Shown: piece after piece, positions 10,301 through 18,047 of the stretch | How the letters are laid out: each line of letters opens with the position of its first letter | Position numbering within the stretch: position 1 is the first letter of the stretch | DNA from: CAVWDI01 sp963793095 | Lineage (GTDB): Bacteria; Chloroflexota; Anaerolineae; Anaerolineales; UBA4823 | Assembly (NCBI GenBank): GCA_963793095.1 | Contig: CAWBYY010000008.1 | Location: forward strand, 20,118 to 84,117 | DNA: 64,000 bases | Reading direction: 5' to 3' | The notes under the pieces: model-generated | What the model was told of the DNA's origin: nothing | Databases searched by the model: none | The model's input: the letters and a program-made list of their open reading frames with translations, nothing else | Position numbers and translations under genes: made by a program

Positions 10301-10460
10301 CCTGCAGGCCGCGACCCTGTTGTGCATGCTGGAGATGCAGGATGGGGTCGCCAGAGAGAGCGGCGCATACCTGAAAGAGATCTATGACACCTTCACGGAG
10401 GGGTTTGAGACAGCCGATTTGAGAAGGGCAAAGGCTGTCCTGGATGAGTGGCAGGGCTGA
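7365..10460 (+). CDS. Class III adenylate/guanylate cyclase - NB-ARC ATPase - TPR regulator
   Basis: 1031 aa from GTG at 7365 (an ATG three codons later is equally possible). Domains in order: class III cyclase homology domain at about 12-180, with FLFTDLEGSTRLW and TGDGFHAAF supplying the two metal-binding Asp residues and YYGTAVNRAARL; an NB-ARC/STAND ATPase from about 205, with P-loop GPGGTGKTR, Walker B LLLLDNFEQ, ATSREALRVRGE and GLPLAIELAAARI; then a long helical TPR-type region to the end. It lacks a terminal LuxR HTH. Such proteins are widespread in Actinobacteria and Chloroflexota and are thought to sense a ligand through the C-terminal repeats and signal by cyclic nucleotide; ligand and product are unknown here. 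Confidence 0.9.
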   Translation: MVSMNNPSKTSILTLTFLFTDLEGSTRLWQQFPEAMKTVMDEHDALLRAAILDYNGQIVKTTGDGFHAAFTSARDCLNACIHAQLRLVEEDWQGIGPLRVRMGIHTGEAQPRGGDYYGTAVNRAARLMSAASGGQVLLSAAVTGILVDDLPDGVSFRDLGEHRLKDLGLPEHIYQLVYPELPADFPAIASLNQVPNNLPSQPSVFIGRQAELLEINKLLSTDTVRLVTLVGPGGTGKTRLALQLGAEIADRFADGTFFIDLAPIRDPNSVLASIARTIGLYESSNGSMLEHLKEQLREKAILLLLDNFEQVTSAAQPVAELLNFCPKLKLLATSREALRVRGEHLYPVSPLGLPGSDTRRPTLPELVKYEAVQLFIERAQVVRPNFEITLENAEAIAELCLRLDGLPLAIELAAARIRMFSPQTLQQQLDNRLKLLGRGARDLPERQQTLRHTIDWSYELLSDHEKTLFELVSVFSGCNFEAVEALVSAIEPLSRSELDVVEGLVSLVDKSLIQMFDEGKGEPRLRMLETIREYASDCLKADPDLYVAASRAHAAYFADLTQQQWQRMAGYERETAMEEMTVDIENLKIAWRYWAAERDLAQLNTMVNGLWLFYDRRGWFQETIGLTTDLLDILSSTPTSPEQARQEIMLQTSLARALMAIKGITPEVEEAYTRALQLSEGQGEIPQLFPVLRGLSSYYMYRAEFDKGFRIGERLLELAESRDDDNLRLHGYLVLGANKGFLGDLKNGLELLDRGISLFESGQKSIQPFQLGNNPGVVCYTTSAFFLYWLGYPDRAVERANRAIEIAEILNHPFTMAYALFHTASLHMWRGETELARERAKLLLEVAREQEYQIWESLATMLNGATQMTLDSPREGLAMIEKGFAVYQEFKTPPVFYPQLIGMRAGAFAQAGQPSQGLELIEGMLKDVNEARQLSDFAQLLLIKAELMQAVSPENRTEAVKIIKMILANPGNMGGKILTLQAATLLCMLEMQDGVARESGAYLKEIYDTFTEGFETADLRRAKAVLDEWQG

Positions 10461-10464
10461 AAAA

Positions 10465-10580
10465 CGGCCTCCGTCGAAATGACGGATTGGTAGGCTGTCA
10501 TCTCGAGCTGGGCAGCGAAGATGATAAATGGCTGAAGCAATCTTTAAGATGGCTGGCGGCTTTGGAAAGCCGCCCTTCAG
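10465..10580. repeat. Dispersed REP-like repeat, copy 2
   Basis: Second copy of the element at 4975-5090. It ends with the palindrome GGCGGCTTTGGAAAGCCGCC (10555-10574), where both arms have changed together relative to copy 1. It starts right after the stop of the cyclase gene. Confidence 0.8.
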
Positions 10581-10625
10581 GAGACTACCGGAAGTTTTTA
10601 GATTATGGATTTTTCTGTTTGATGC

Positions 10626-10865
10626 TCAGCAAGGTTTGATCTCAGAATTTGACCCGGCGGTGAATACAACCATCCTGTAGGAGATTGAACATCTCAGATT
10701 GCCTATCAATTCAATCATGACGTTTGGTATGGATACTAATATTCGCCCTAAATTAAATGCCTTGTGATCATGCCCTGGAATGAGGAGTCTTGAATTCTCA
10801 GCCAGGTCTCGTGATTCCCTCATTTTGAACCTGGCATATTCTCTGCCTGAAACTTCGTTATACAT
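10626..10865 (-). CDS. Small 79-aa protein, downstream member of a tandem paralogue pair
   Basis: Unrecognised family. The ATG at 10865 has a close Shine-Dalgarno (GGAGG five bases upstream); an in-frame TTG ten codons earlier is less likely. The protein is exactly 79 aa, as is the product of the gene at 10904-11143, and an ungapped alignment gives 18 identities, including R26-L27, R41, N48, I54, L57, I61, Y63-R64, T69, I76 and the final Pro-Cys. The N-terminal third is charged and helical (ARFKMRESRDLAENSRLL), the middle is hydrophobic. Together with its neighbour it is transcribed away from the HTH-STAND regulator at 11304. Function unknown. Confidence 0.5.
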   Translation of the reverse strand: MYNEVSGREYARFKMRESRDLAENSRLLIPGHDHKAFNLGRILVSIPNVMIELIGNLRCSISYRMVVFTAGSNSEIKPC

Positions 10866-10903
10866 TTCCGCCTCCGTATTGAAAAAATTTGCCAAAATAA
10901 AAC

Positions 10904-11143
10904 TCAGCAGGGGTTGATCCTGTTTGGAGAATTAAGGGTACCGGCGGTTTTCCTGTAATTGATTGCTGTAAATAACTTGCATATAAATGCAGCCCACAGA
11001 TTATTTACAACATATATATTCCGTTGAGATTTTAGAGACCGGGTGGATTTGGCTTCTTTAATCAGTCTGTAACCTTCAATTTCATTAGTCATATCTTTTT
11101 TACGCTGCTTCATCGTTTCCTCAATAGAATACAGGGTATCCAT
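10904..11143 (-). CDS. Small 79-aa protein, upstream member of a tandem paralogue pair
   Basis: Unrecognised family. The start is strongly supported: AAGGAGGT seven bases before the ATG. Sequence features are a charged helical N-terminus (MKQRKKDMTNEIEGYRLIKEAK) and a hydrophobic stretch near 42-62 followed by INYRK and a terminal Pro-Cys. It is homologous in length and layout to the gene 38 bases downstream, and the 3' DNA of both (CTCAGCA then TTGATC on the plus strand, then CCGGCGGT) is also similar, so the pair arose by tandem duplication with a period of 278 bases. The divergent neighbour is a STAND transcription regulator; a regulatory link is possible but only inferred. Confidence 0.6.
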   Translation of the reverse strand: MDTLYSIEETMKQRKKDMTNEIEGYRLIKEAKSTRSLKSQRNIYVVNNLWAAFICKLFTAINYRKTAGTLNSPNRINPC

Positions 11144-11240
11144 TTCTTTGACCTCCTTCAGGTTCCATGAACACTTTTTGTTCCATGAATTGAGTTTATC
11201 AAGCAGGTGGTGGGGTTGTCACCTATCGAAAGTGGGGAAT

Positions 11241-11271
11241 TTGGATAAATTTAGGCATATTAAGATATAAT
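11241..11271 (+). promoter_or_regulatory. Possible promoter of the HTH-STAND regulator
   Basis: A perfect TATAAT at 11266-11271 lies 33 bases before the GTG start. The best -35 match is TTGGAT at 11241-11246 with a long 19-base spacer, so only the -10 box is convincing. The region also has to hold the promoter of the divergent small genes. Confidence 0.4.
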
Positions 11272-11303
11272 CAAGGGTATTATGTTATTTATTTGCACAA
11301 AAA

Positions 11304-13811
11304 GTGAATACATCACCTGAAAAAATAGATCTTAGTGATCTTCATTTTATGATAGAACCACTAACCGCACGCGAACTTCAGATCCTAAAGCGTCTCTCTC
11401 GAGGATTGTCCAATCGTGAGATTGCTGATGATCTTGTTCTGAGTCAGGGGACAGTCAAGTGGTACAACAAGCAGATCTACCAGAAATTGGGGGTGCACAA
11501 CCGCACTAAGGCTGTCGATCAGGCAAGGAAAGCGGGTTTATTTGAGGCTGAACGCGAATCGGAACAAACAGCAGGAAACTCTCCAGAGAACAACCTCCCA
11601 GCTAATATAACCCCATTTATTGGCCGCAAAAAGGAGCTCAAGGAGCTATCCGGGCTTTTAAATGACCCAACGAGCAGGCTTGTAAACATTTTTGGTCTGG
11701 GAGGTATTGGCAAGACCCGCCTGGCGATTGAGGCTGCACGAGCTCTCAACGATGCGTACAAAAATGGTGTGTATTTTGTCGATTTGGCAGCGGTTGAAAT
11801 TCCCGATATGGTTGTTATTTCTATTGCAAAAGCCGTCAATTTTAATTTTCAATCACGGGGTCAGTCAGAAGAGCAGGGTGAGTCATACCTGAAACAACAA
11901 CTGCTTGAGTTCTTACAAAACAAACGAATCATGCTTGTCCTGGATAACCTGGAACAGTTTTCCGGGGGGCTACAATTAATATCAGAAATTCTGCAATCTG
12001 CTGAAGCGGTAAAGATTTTGACAACTTCACGCGAAAGGCTTAACCTGCAGGGTGAAACCCTTTTTACGCTGGGCGCTATGCAAATTCCTGAGACAAATCA
12101 CCAGGATAATCTGGATGTATTTCGGGATCATGATGCGATTCAACTATTTGTTAAATGCGCCCAGCGCGCCCGCCCTGGATTTGACCTGAACTCGGACAAC
12201 GCAAGGGATATTGTTGAAATATGCCAGCTTGTCGGCGGGCTGCCATTAGGGATAGAAATGGCAGCCGCGTGGGCGGAACTGCTAACACCAGAGGAAATTG
12301 CGGCGGAAATTAAAACAAACCTGGATTTTTTGTCAACCCATTTACACGACATACCTGAACGCCAGCGCAGTATTCACTCGGTGTTTGAATCGTCCTGGCA
12401 AAAGTTATCTGGCAGTGAACGGGTGGTGTTTCAACGGCTGTCGGTGTTCAGGGGAGGATTTACCCGCAGAGCGGCAGAAAAGATCTGCGGCGCAGCGCTT
12501 CAGGATCTTATCAACCTGGCAGCTAAATCGTTTATTAAACCGGACTTCAATGGAAGATATTTTATCCATAAACTTTTAAGGCAGTATGGAGATCAGAAGT
12601 TGAGGCAGGCAGCCGAAAATGAACAAATCCGGGATAAACATCTGGAATTCTTTCTTAAATTCGCGGAAGTGGCTGAACTAAAAATCCAGGGAGGGGAACA
12701 AATAAAATGGATAAATAAATTGGAGGTTGAACACAACAACCTGCGGGCAGCCCTGGATTGGGGCCAGATTTCTGGAGGAAAGGCTGAATCCGGACTGCTT
12801 CTCGTTGGAGCGCTGGAGAGATTCTGGGCTGTTCGCTGCTATTTCGATGAAGGGCGTAAATATTTATCCGCCGCCCTCACAAGACCGGAGGCTGAAAAAA
12901 GAACTGGCGCACGTGCAAAAGCCCTGCATGCAGCCGGTCACCTGGCATATATGCAGAGCGATTACAATGCTACCCTGGCTTTGCTTAAAGAAAGCCTTTC
13001 GATCTACAGGGAAATTGGCCCTTCTGGAAGAAGGGGGCTGGCGGATGCCCTCATCACACTTGGAGATATGGAATCGGAACTGGGCAATTATGAAAAGGCA
13101 GCCTCTTTGATGTATGAAGCCCTGGATATTATGTGTGATTTGAACGATGAACGCGGAATAGCAAGAGCATACTGGCAGCTCGGACAGTGCGCTGTCCGCC
13201 CAGGTGATTATAAGCGAGCGGCTGAATACTTTGAAAAAGCGCTGCCACTGTTGAATAAACTGGGAGAAGGTAGTAGCACTGCCATAGCTCTCTCAGGTCT
13301 GTCAGAGGTGGCGATCAGGCAGGGTGATTTCGAGCGTGCCAAAAAATTTGAACATGAGAGCCTTAAACTGCGCCGTGAAATTGATGAAATGTGGGGTATC
13401 GCCATTTCACTCGCTAATTTTGGCTGGATCGCCCTCCGCCAGGGTGACCTGGAACAGGCTGCAAGTTTATTATCGGAAAGTCTTAAACTGCGGTTTGAAA
13501 TAGGGGATAAAGGTGGGATTGCCTGGTGCCTTGAGAAATTTGCGGAAATCAGTTTGACTCTGGGAAATAAGAAAACTCCTCCAAGGAATCTGGGAGATTT
13601 TCAACGGTCGGTTAAGCTATTTGGAGCCGCACATGCTATTCGAGCGCCTATGGCCTCGGCTATCGATCTGGTTGACCAACCTGCTTATGAGCAACATATC
13701 TCTGCTTTACGAGATCACCTTGATGTAGCGACCTTCACAGCGAATTGGAACGAGGGAATGGCGATGAATATCTCAGCAGTGGTCGATCTTTCCCAAAAGT
13801 TAATTAAATAA
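11304..13811 (+). CDS. LuxR-type HTH - NB-ARC (STAND) ATPase - TPR transcription regulator
   Basis: 835 aa from GTG. The LuxR/GerE-type HTH is at the N-terminus (about 20-80: LTARELQILKRLSRGLSNREIA, then QGTVKWYNKQIYQKLGVHNRT), unlike MalT/LAL regulators, where it is C-terminal. NB-ARC ATPase follows: TPFIGRKKEL, P-loop FGLGGIGKTR, Walker B IMLVLDNLEQF, TTSRERLNLQGE and GGLPLGIEMAAAW. The C-terminal half is TPR-like, with repeated A.....YxxAxxLxxExLxxxR units from about residue 540 to 760. It is presumably a ligand-gated transcription activator. It diverges from the pair of 79-aa genes, a natural candidate target. Confidence 0.9.
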   Translation: MNTSPEKIDLSDLHFMIEPLTARELQILKRLSRGLSNREIADDLVLSQGTVKWYNKQIYQKLGVHNRTKAVDQARKAGLFEAERESEQTAGNSPENNLPANITPFIGRKKELKELSGLLNDPTSRLVNIFGLGGIGKTRLAIEAARALNDAYKNGVYFVDLAAVEIPDMVVISIAKAVNFNFQSRGQSEEQGESYLKQQLLEFLQNKRIMLVLDNLEQFSGGLQLISEILQSAEAVKILTTSRERLNLQGETLFTLGAMQIPETNHQDNLDVFRDHDAIQLFVKCAQRARPGFDLNSDNARDIVEICQLVGGLPLGIEMAAAWAELLTPEEIAAEIKTNLDFLSTHLHDIPERQRSIHSVFESSWQKLSGSERVVFQRLSVFRGGFTRRAAEKICGAALQDLINLAAKSFIKPDFNGRYFIHKLLRQYGDQKLRQAAENEQIRDKHLEFFLKFAEVAELKIQGGEQIKWINKLEVEHNNLRAALDWGQISGGKAESGLLLVGALERFWAVRCYFDEGRKYLSAALTRPEAEKRTGARAKALHAAGHLAYMQSDYNATLALLKESLSIYREIGPSGRRGLADALITLGDMESELGNYEKAASLMYEALDIMCDLNDERGIARAYWQLGQCAVRPGDYKRAAEYFEKALPLLNKLGEGSSTAIALSGLSEVAIRQGDFERAKKFEHESLKLRREIDEMWGIAISLANFGWIALRQGDLEQAASLLSESLKLRFEIGDKGGIAWCLEKFAEISLTLGNKKTPPRNLGDFQRSVKLFGAAHAIRAPMASAIDLVDQPAYEQHISALRDHLDVATFTANWNEGMAMNISAVVDLSQKLIK

Positions 13812-13954
13812 GAAAACCTGGCTGGCATTATTTTATTCTCCTCAATTTCCCATATCCAGCATCATCAAGAAAATTTTAAGAAAATGAGGGTTCCTCGGGT
13901 TTTTATACCCTGGGAAAAGGCGCAAATAAATATTTGCAGGTTCATTTCTCCCTT

Positions 13955-13970
13955 TTTGCGCTAGCGCAAA
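13955..13970. repeat. Perfect palindrome near the nirS truncation
   Basis: TTTGCGCTAGCGCAAA, 16 bases, fully self-complementary. A second imperfect inverted repeat (GCAAAT / ATTTGC) lies at 13922-13937. The AT-rich stretch with these repeats ends where high-GC nirS sequence begins. Confidence 0.6.
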
Positions 13971-13999
13971 GACAGAAATAAATATTTAGGCTATTATTT

Positions 14000-14398
14000 T
14001 TGCTGGAGACCTGGCAGGTGGTGAGGGAAATCCCGCTGCTGGGAGGCGGGGGGCTGTTTGTGAAGACCCATCCGGAGAGCAAATGGATCTGGGCGGACCA
14101 TGTGCTGAACTCGGACGAGGCGATCCAGCGCACGATCTGCGTGATCGCCAAGGAGAACCCGACGGAGACCTACAAGTGCTGGGAGGCGGCGGATTACGGG
14201 CGGGCGGTCCATTTTGAGTACAACAAGGACGGGGACCAGGTGTGGGTGAGCATCTGGGGAACGGCGGACCAGCCCGGGAAGACTGGCGAGATCGTGATCT
14301 ACGATGACGCCAGCCTGGAGGAGATTGCCCGGATACCCGACCTGGTGACGCCAACTGGCAAGTTCAACGTCTATAATACCGTCCACGATATTTATTAA
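14000..14398 (+). pseudogene. nirS: Truncated cytochrome cd1 nitrite reductase, C-terminal fragment only
   Basis: About 130 aa that match the C-terminal end of the heme d1 beta-propeller of NirS: WQVVREIPLLGGGGLFVKTHP, WIWADHVLN, EYNKDGDQVWVSIWG, EIVIYDDASL and the terminal ITPTGKFNVYNT-like LVTPTGKFNVYNTVHDIY. A full NirS is about 550-600 aa, so roughly three quarters, including all of the cytochrome c domain, is missing. An in-frame stop lies a few codons upstream and no more NirS sequence is found upstream, so this is a 5' deletion rather than a frameshift. The 3' end is intact. The fragment is clearly GC-richer than the AT-rich sequence directly upstream. NirN is an alternative paralogue. 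Confidence 0.8.
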
Positions 14399-14524
14399 TT
14401 TTCGCCAGCCCTGAAGGCAATCCTGTGCCTTTATCATCCGGGAATGGCGAAACAAATATCGCAGGCAAGCCGGAAATGAGGCCTTCAGAAAGACTGGCTT
14501 AATACAGGCCGGAATAGAACAGCG

Positions 14525-14761
14525 ATGGAATACGATTTAATCAACCCGGATATGTTCATTGCGGATATTATGGAGCGCTGGCCGGAAACTATTATACTTT
14601 TCCTGGAACACGGGATGGCCTGTGCAGGCTGTAGCCTGTCGGCTTTCTCTACACTGGCTGATGCCCTGGAAGTCTATAATATCCCCCAGGAAGAAATCCT
14701 GGTTCGCCTTAACCAGCCCATCATGCTCCAGAAAAATAACCCTGGACGATCAATTGGCTGA
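14525..14761 (+). CDS. DUF1858 domain protein
   Basis: 78 aa. It has the DUF1858 pattern: an N-terminal DMFIADIMERWPET, then FLEHGMACAGCSLSAFSTLADA with the CxxC pair. The family is described as a hybrid-cluster-associated redox disulfide domain and is often found next to nitrogen-oxide reductase genes, which fits the nirS remnant 127 bases upstream. It is probably a survivor of a denitrification locus, or an independent redox-sensing protein. The start is the first ATG of the frame. Confidence 0.8.
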   Translation: MEYDLINPDMFIADIMERWPETIILFLEHGMACAGCSLSAFSTLADALEVYNIPQEEILVRLNQPIMLQKNNPGRSIG

Positions 14762-14793
14762 TATTGGGAATAAAGTGGTCTTGGAGGGTATCT

Positions 14794-15180
14794 ATGTCCA
14801 GTAATCAGGAGGACAGTTATTTTTCCAACTTTGTGGGTGGTGAATTTGAGATGCCTCTGGTCATGATTGAGTCGCCTTATGCAGGGGATGTGGAGACGAA
14901 CATAAAATTTGCCAGGGCGTGCATGCGCGATTCGCTGGACAGAGGCGAGGCGCCGTTGGCGATGCACCTGCTGTATACCCAGGAGGGTATCCTTGACGAT
15001 GATATCCCCAAGCAGCGAGAATTGGGAATCGTGGCGGGTTTATCCTGGGGCAGGCACGCTGACAAAACGGTCGTTTACACCAACCTGGGGATTACCGCGG
15101 GCATGGAAATCGGGATTCAAACAGCTGAAAGGGAGGGGAGGCAGGTTGAATACCGGGAACTGGGCTCGTGGAGCCCATAG
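14794..15180 (+). CDS. DUF7768-type protein (nucleoside-deoxyribosyltransferase-like fold)
   Basis: 128 aa from the ATG at 14794, which has a GGAGGG ribosome site; an earlier ATG at 14764 lacks one. Recognisable blocks are VMIESPYAGDVETNIKFARACMRDSL, EAPLAMHLLYTQEGILDDD, AGLSWGRHADKTVVYTNLGITAGM. This is the small family seen in phages and bacteria that resembles nucleoside 2-deoxyribosyltransferases; the SPYAGD motif is at the place of the nucleotide-binding loop. Function has not been established to my knowledge. It follows the DUF1858 gene by 32 bases and may be cotranscribed. Confidence 0.7.
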   Translation: MSSNQEDSYFSNFVGGEFEMPLVMIESPYAGDVETNIKFARACMRDSLDRGEAPLAMHLLYTQEGILDDDIPKQRELGIVAGLSWGRHADKTVVYTNLGITAGMEIGIQTAEREGRQVEYRELGSWSP

Positions 15181-15252
15181 CCGAAATCCACTGGAACTGC
15201 TATCATAGCGCACAGCAACCTGATCAAATCCAAATGGATAAGCTGAAATAAT

Positions 15253-16164
15253 ATGAATGAGAAAAAATCAAAACTGGAAGGTGGATATACAATCCATCCT
15301 TTATCAAAGATTGGCGCCATTGCATTAAATGTATCCAACCTTGGGAACCAGATCGATTTCTACCAGAAAGTCCTTGGATTTCAACTTCTCTGGCGTAAAG
15401 AGGATCAGGCTGGTTTGGGCACACCTGAACGAGAACTGCTGAGGCTGGTTGGACAGCCAGGTTACAAACGCTATTCCCGGGCGGCCGGGCTGTACCATTT
15501 TGCGGTCCTGTACCCGAACCAGGGCGAACTGGCGCGTGCAATCGGGCGGTTATTCCACCTGAATTATCCCAACTCTCCAACCGACCATATTATGACCAAG
15601 ACCACCTACCTGGATGACCCGGAAGGCAACGGCATCGAACTGTACGCCGAATCGCCCGAAGACGGGGAATGGTTTATAGATGGGGATAGCTTTGGCGCCC
15701 GGCGGGCGGACGGTTCGCTTTCCAACGGGCGTGAGCCGCTTGATCTGGAGGCGCTTTTCCGCCAGCTAGGAGAAGATGACAGGCTTGAAGACCCGATCCC
15801 ACCGGAAACCCGGATCGGGCATGTCCACCTGCATGTCAGCGATATCGATGAAGCCTTGGGTTTTTATCACGGGACGCTTGGATTTGATGTCATGGGCGTT
15901 TCCCCTGGAATCGGGATGGCGTTTGTCTCGGCAGGCGGCTACCACCACCACATCGGCCTGAACACCTGGAAGGGTCGCGGAATCCCGCCTGCGCCACCGG
16001 ATGCGCTCGGGCTTGACCACTTTACAGTGGAACTTCCTGACCGGGCCGCGCTGGAAATAGTCAGTGCCAGAGTGGAAACCGGAGGCTTGGCTACCAGAGA
16101 AGAAGCAGACGGGCTGCTGCTGCGCGACCCGTCTCAGATAGGTGTGCTCTTAAGGGTTAAATAG
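15253..16164 (+). CDS. Two-domain VOC (glyoxalase/dioxygenase superfamily) protein, CatE-like
   Basis: 303 aa with two VOC modules, about 18-135 and 190-300. The first has IGAIALNVSNLGNQIDFYQKVLGF and ends DDPEGNGIELYAE; the second has IGHVHLHVSDIDEALGFYHGTLGF and DHFTVELPDRAALE. His (AAGLYHFAVLYP, GHVHLHV) and Glu (IELYAE) positions match the metal ligands of ring-cleaving catechol 2,3-dioxygenase-type proteins such as Bacillus CatE. The substrate is not predictable. It converges with the molybdoenzyme gene at 16211. Confidence 0.85.
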   Translation: MNEKKSKLEGGYTIHPLSKIGAIALNVSNLGNQIDFYQKVLGFQLLWRKEDQAGLGTPERELLRLVGQPGYKRYSRAAGLYHFAVLYPNQGELARAIGRLFHLNYPNSPTDHIMTKTTYLDDPEGNGIELYAESPEDGEWFIDGDSFGARRADGSLSNGREPLDLEALFRQLGEDDRLEDPIPPETRIGHVHLHVSDIDEALGFYHGTLGFDVMGVSPGIGMAFVSAGGYHHHIGLNTWKGRGIPPAPPDALGLDHFTVELPDRAALEIVSARVETGGLATREEADGLLLRDPSQIGVLLRVK

Positions 16165-16210
16165 AACCAGCTTGTGTTTCCGGGAAATTGTTGGGATTCC
16201 TCGACCTCGC

Positions 16211-17845
16211 TTACAGGCTGGCTTCTTGCGAGTGGTAACCGCTGGAGCCTGAGGGTCTGGCTTTTGCCTCTTCCGCAATCTGGGGGGTTCCATCGCCTTC
16301 CTCGCAGCGCACCTCAAAAACATGATCGCCGGCTTCAAAAGGCCAGTCGAAGCGCCAGATCACCCAGGTGGTCTCCGAGAGCGGTGAGCGCAACTTGGCC
16401 TCCTGCCAGGGGCCGCCGTCCATGCGCACTTCCACTTTCGAAATGCGGCGGTCGCCGGAATATGCGATCCCGCCGATCGGAACCAGCTGGTCCCCGCCGC
16501 TCTCATAGACCGCATTGGCGGCGACTGTGTCGATCACAGAGGTGGCTTTGACCTGGGCGATTTCATCCCAGCCGCGTTCAACCCAGTATCCCTCTTCGTA
16601 TGTATCGGTCACCTCAATAGAAGTGATCCACTTGGGCTGTTTCATCCCGTAGCGGTCCGGGATCCAGATACGCAGCGGAAAACCGTGTTCGGAGGGGAGC
16701 GGGTTGCCGTCCCAGTTGTAGCAGAACATGATCCTATCGTCGGATTCAATCAGGTCAAGGGCGATCGTCTCGTAAAAACCGTCGGCGGAGTTAATCTTGA
16801 GATAGCGGGCTTCCGGTTTCAAGCCGGCATCCGCCAGGACATCCATCACGCTGGCGCCTTCCCACAGGGTAGTCCCGATCAGCGAGGTTCCAACCCGGCC
16901 GGAGATGCAGGAAATGGTGACATACTGGCTGCGGACCGGGTAATTATCCCGCAAGTCATCCGGGGTAAGCATGAGCGGGTTTTCAACAAGCCCGGTGATT
17001 GGCAGGTGCCAGGTATCCCCGTCAATTTCGGTGGGTTGGACTTCTATGAAGACCTTGTAGTGGTCTTTGAGAGGGGTATATTCAGGGCGGGTCCCCGGGG
17101 CGGGAGTGACCGGGTCATCGATGTTGGGCAGCTGTTTGCCCTCCGGCGAGTCAACCTGGTGGGCCATGCCTGCTTCGAGTTCAAGCAGCCTTTGAGACTG
17201 TTCGGACCGTTCCAGCAGGGCAGCCAGACCGGCGCCCACCACTGTGACCGAGGCGCTGGTCGCCCCCAGGGTGATCAGGAACTGGCGCCGGTTGAGCCGC
17301 TGGACATCCGCTGTTTCTTGCTCTTCTCCGCTGGCGGCTTGCTCGTATTCAAGCAGCCTGGCAGTGACAAACGACAGCAGCAGCCCCCAGGCTCCAAACA
17401 GAACCGCCAGCCAGAGGATGTTAATAAACGGGTTCATTTTTGAGGCCCCGACCCCGATGCTGACTGCGATCATGGGCAGTCCCAGCAGGGCTCCCGCCAC
17501 CAATCCGGCCGGGATGCCGGGTTTGATTTTCGAAATGGATGTATAAAGGAAGAAACCCGCCCCAACCAGGGTCGCCACTACAAAGAAACCGAATACAGCC
17601 ATCATCTGCTCGGCTGTTTTGGCTGCGTCGGCGACGTTGATACCCAGCAGAATCAGCGTGTCGATCATCAAATCGATCCCGAAGGTGACCACCGGCCCCG
17701 GCAGGATTTTGGTGACCCAGTTGAACAGGTCGTAAGGGATAAACGCCAGGTCAAAAAGCTGGTTCGCCAGATACATCAGGACAGTGAGAGGGGCTGCCAG
17801 GAGGGCGCCCACCAGCAAACTCAGTCCAATGTGTGATTTCCGCAT
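16211..17845 (-). CDS. Membrane-anchored sulfite-oxidase-family molybdopterin oxidoreductase
   Basis: 544 aa. The first 170 residues hold four hydrophobic helices, then RRQFLITLGATSASVTVVGAG near residue 185 forms a Tat-like segment, which here would be an internal membrane span. The catalytic part is the oxidoreductase molybdopterin-binding domain: TWHLPITGLVENPL, TISCISGRVGT with the molybdenum-ligating Cys near 313, and GFPLRIWIPDRYGMKQPKWI, followed by the dimerisation domain with SGDRRISKVEVRMDGGPW. The combination of helices and enzyme is common in Chloroflexota and Actinobacteria. The natural substrate (sulfite, methionine sulfoxide or other) is not known. Start ATG has AAAGGAG upstream. 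Confidence 0.9.
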   Translation of the reverse strand: MRKSHIGLSLLVGALLAAPLTVLMYLANQLFDLAFIPYDLFNWVTKILPGPVVTFGIDLMIDTLILLGINVADAAKTAEQMMAVFGFFVVATLVGAGFFLYTSISKIKPGIPAGLVAGALLGLPMIAVSIGVGASKMNPFINILWLAVLFGAWGLLLSFVTARLLEYEQAASGEEQETADVQRLNRRQFLITLGATSASVTVVGAGLAALLERSEQSQRLLELEAGMAHQVDSPEGKQLPNIDDPVTPAPGTRPEYTPLKDHYKVFIEVQPTEIDGDTWHLPITGLVENPLMLTPDDLRDNYPVRSQYVTISCISGRVGTSLIGTTLWEGASVMDVLADAGLKPEARYLKINSADGFYETIALDLIESDDRIMFCYNWDGNPLPSEHGFPLRIWIPDRYGMKQPKWITSIEVTDTYEEGYWVERGWDEIAQVKATSVIDTVAANAVYESGGDQLVPIGGIAYSGDRRISKVEVRMDGGPWQEAKLRSPLSETTWVIWRFDWPFEAGDHVFEVRCEEGDGTPQIAEEAKARPSGSSGYHSQEASL

Positions 17846-17982
17846 TTTTTCGCTCCTTTCAATAAACTCGGCGTGGTGGTAGCTAAATATGAAATAAAAA
17901 TTTGAAATAATGCATAGATTTTGGATTTATTATACGTAAAAATTGTTAATATTTTTCTCCAGCAGTGTATATTTTGAAAATA

Positions 17983-18021
17983 AATCCTGTGCGGCAGAAT
18001 TGTAGTATACCGCACAGGATT
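17983..18021 (-). terminator. Rho-independent terminator of the small secreted protein gene
   Basis: Perfect 12-bp stem AATCCTGTGCGG / CCGCACAGGATT around a 15-base loop, followed on the minus strand by a T-rich tail. It lies 27 bases after the stop at 18048. Confidence 0.8.
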
Positions 18022-18047
18022 GGAAGGCAGTTTATGGGATAAGCTTC

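Noticed and set aside
10448..10639. 63-aa frame after the cyclase gene
   Set aside because: It lies within the REP-like repeat and has no ribosome site.
16685..17443. 252-aa plus-strand frame under the molybdoenzyme
   Set aside because: Antisense to a well-supported gene, no conserved domain.
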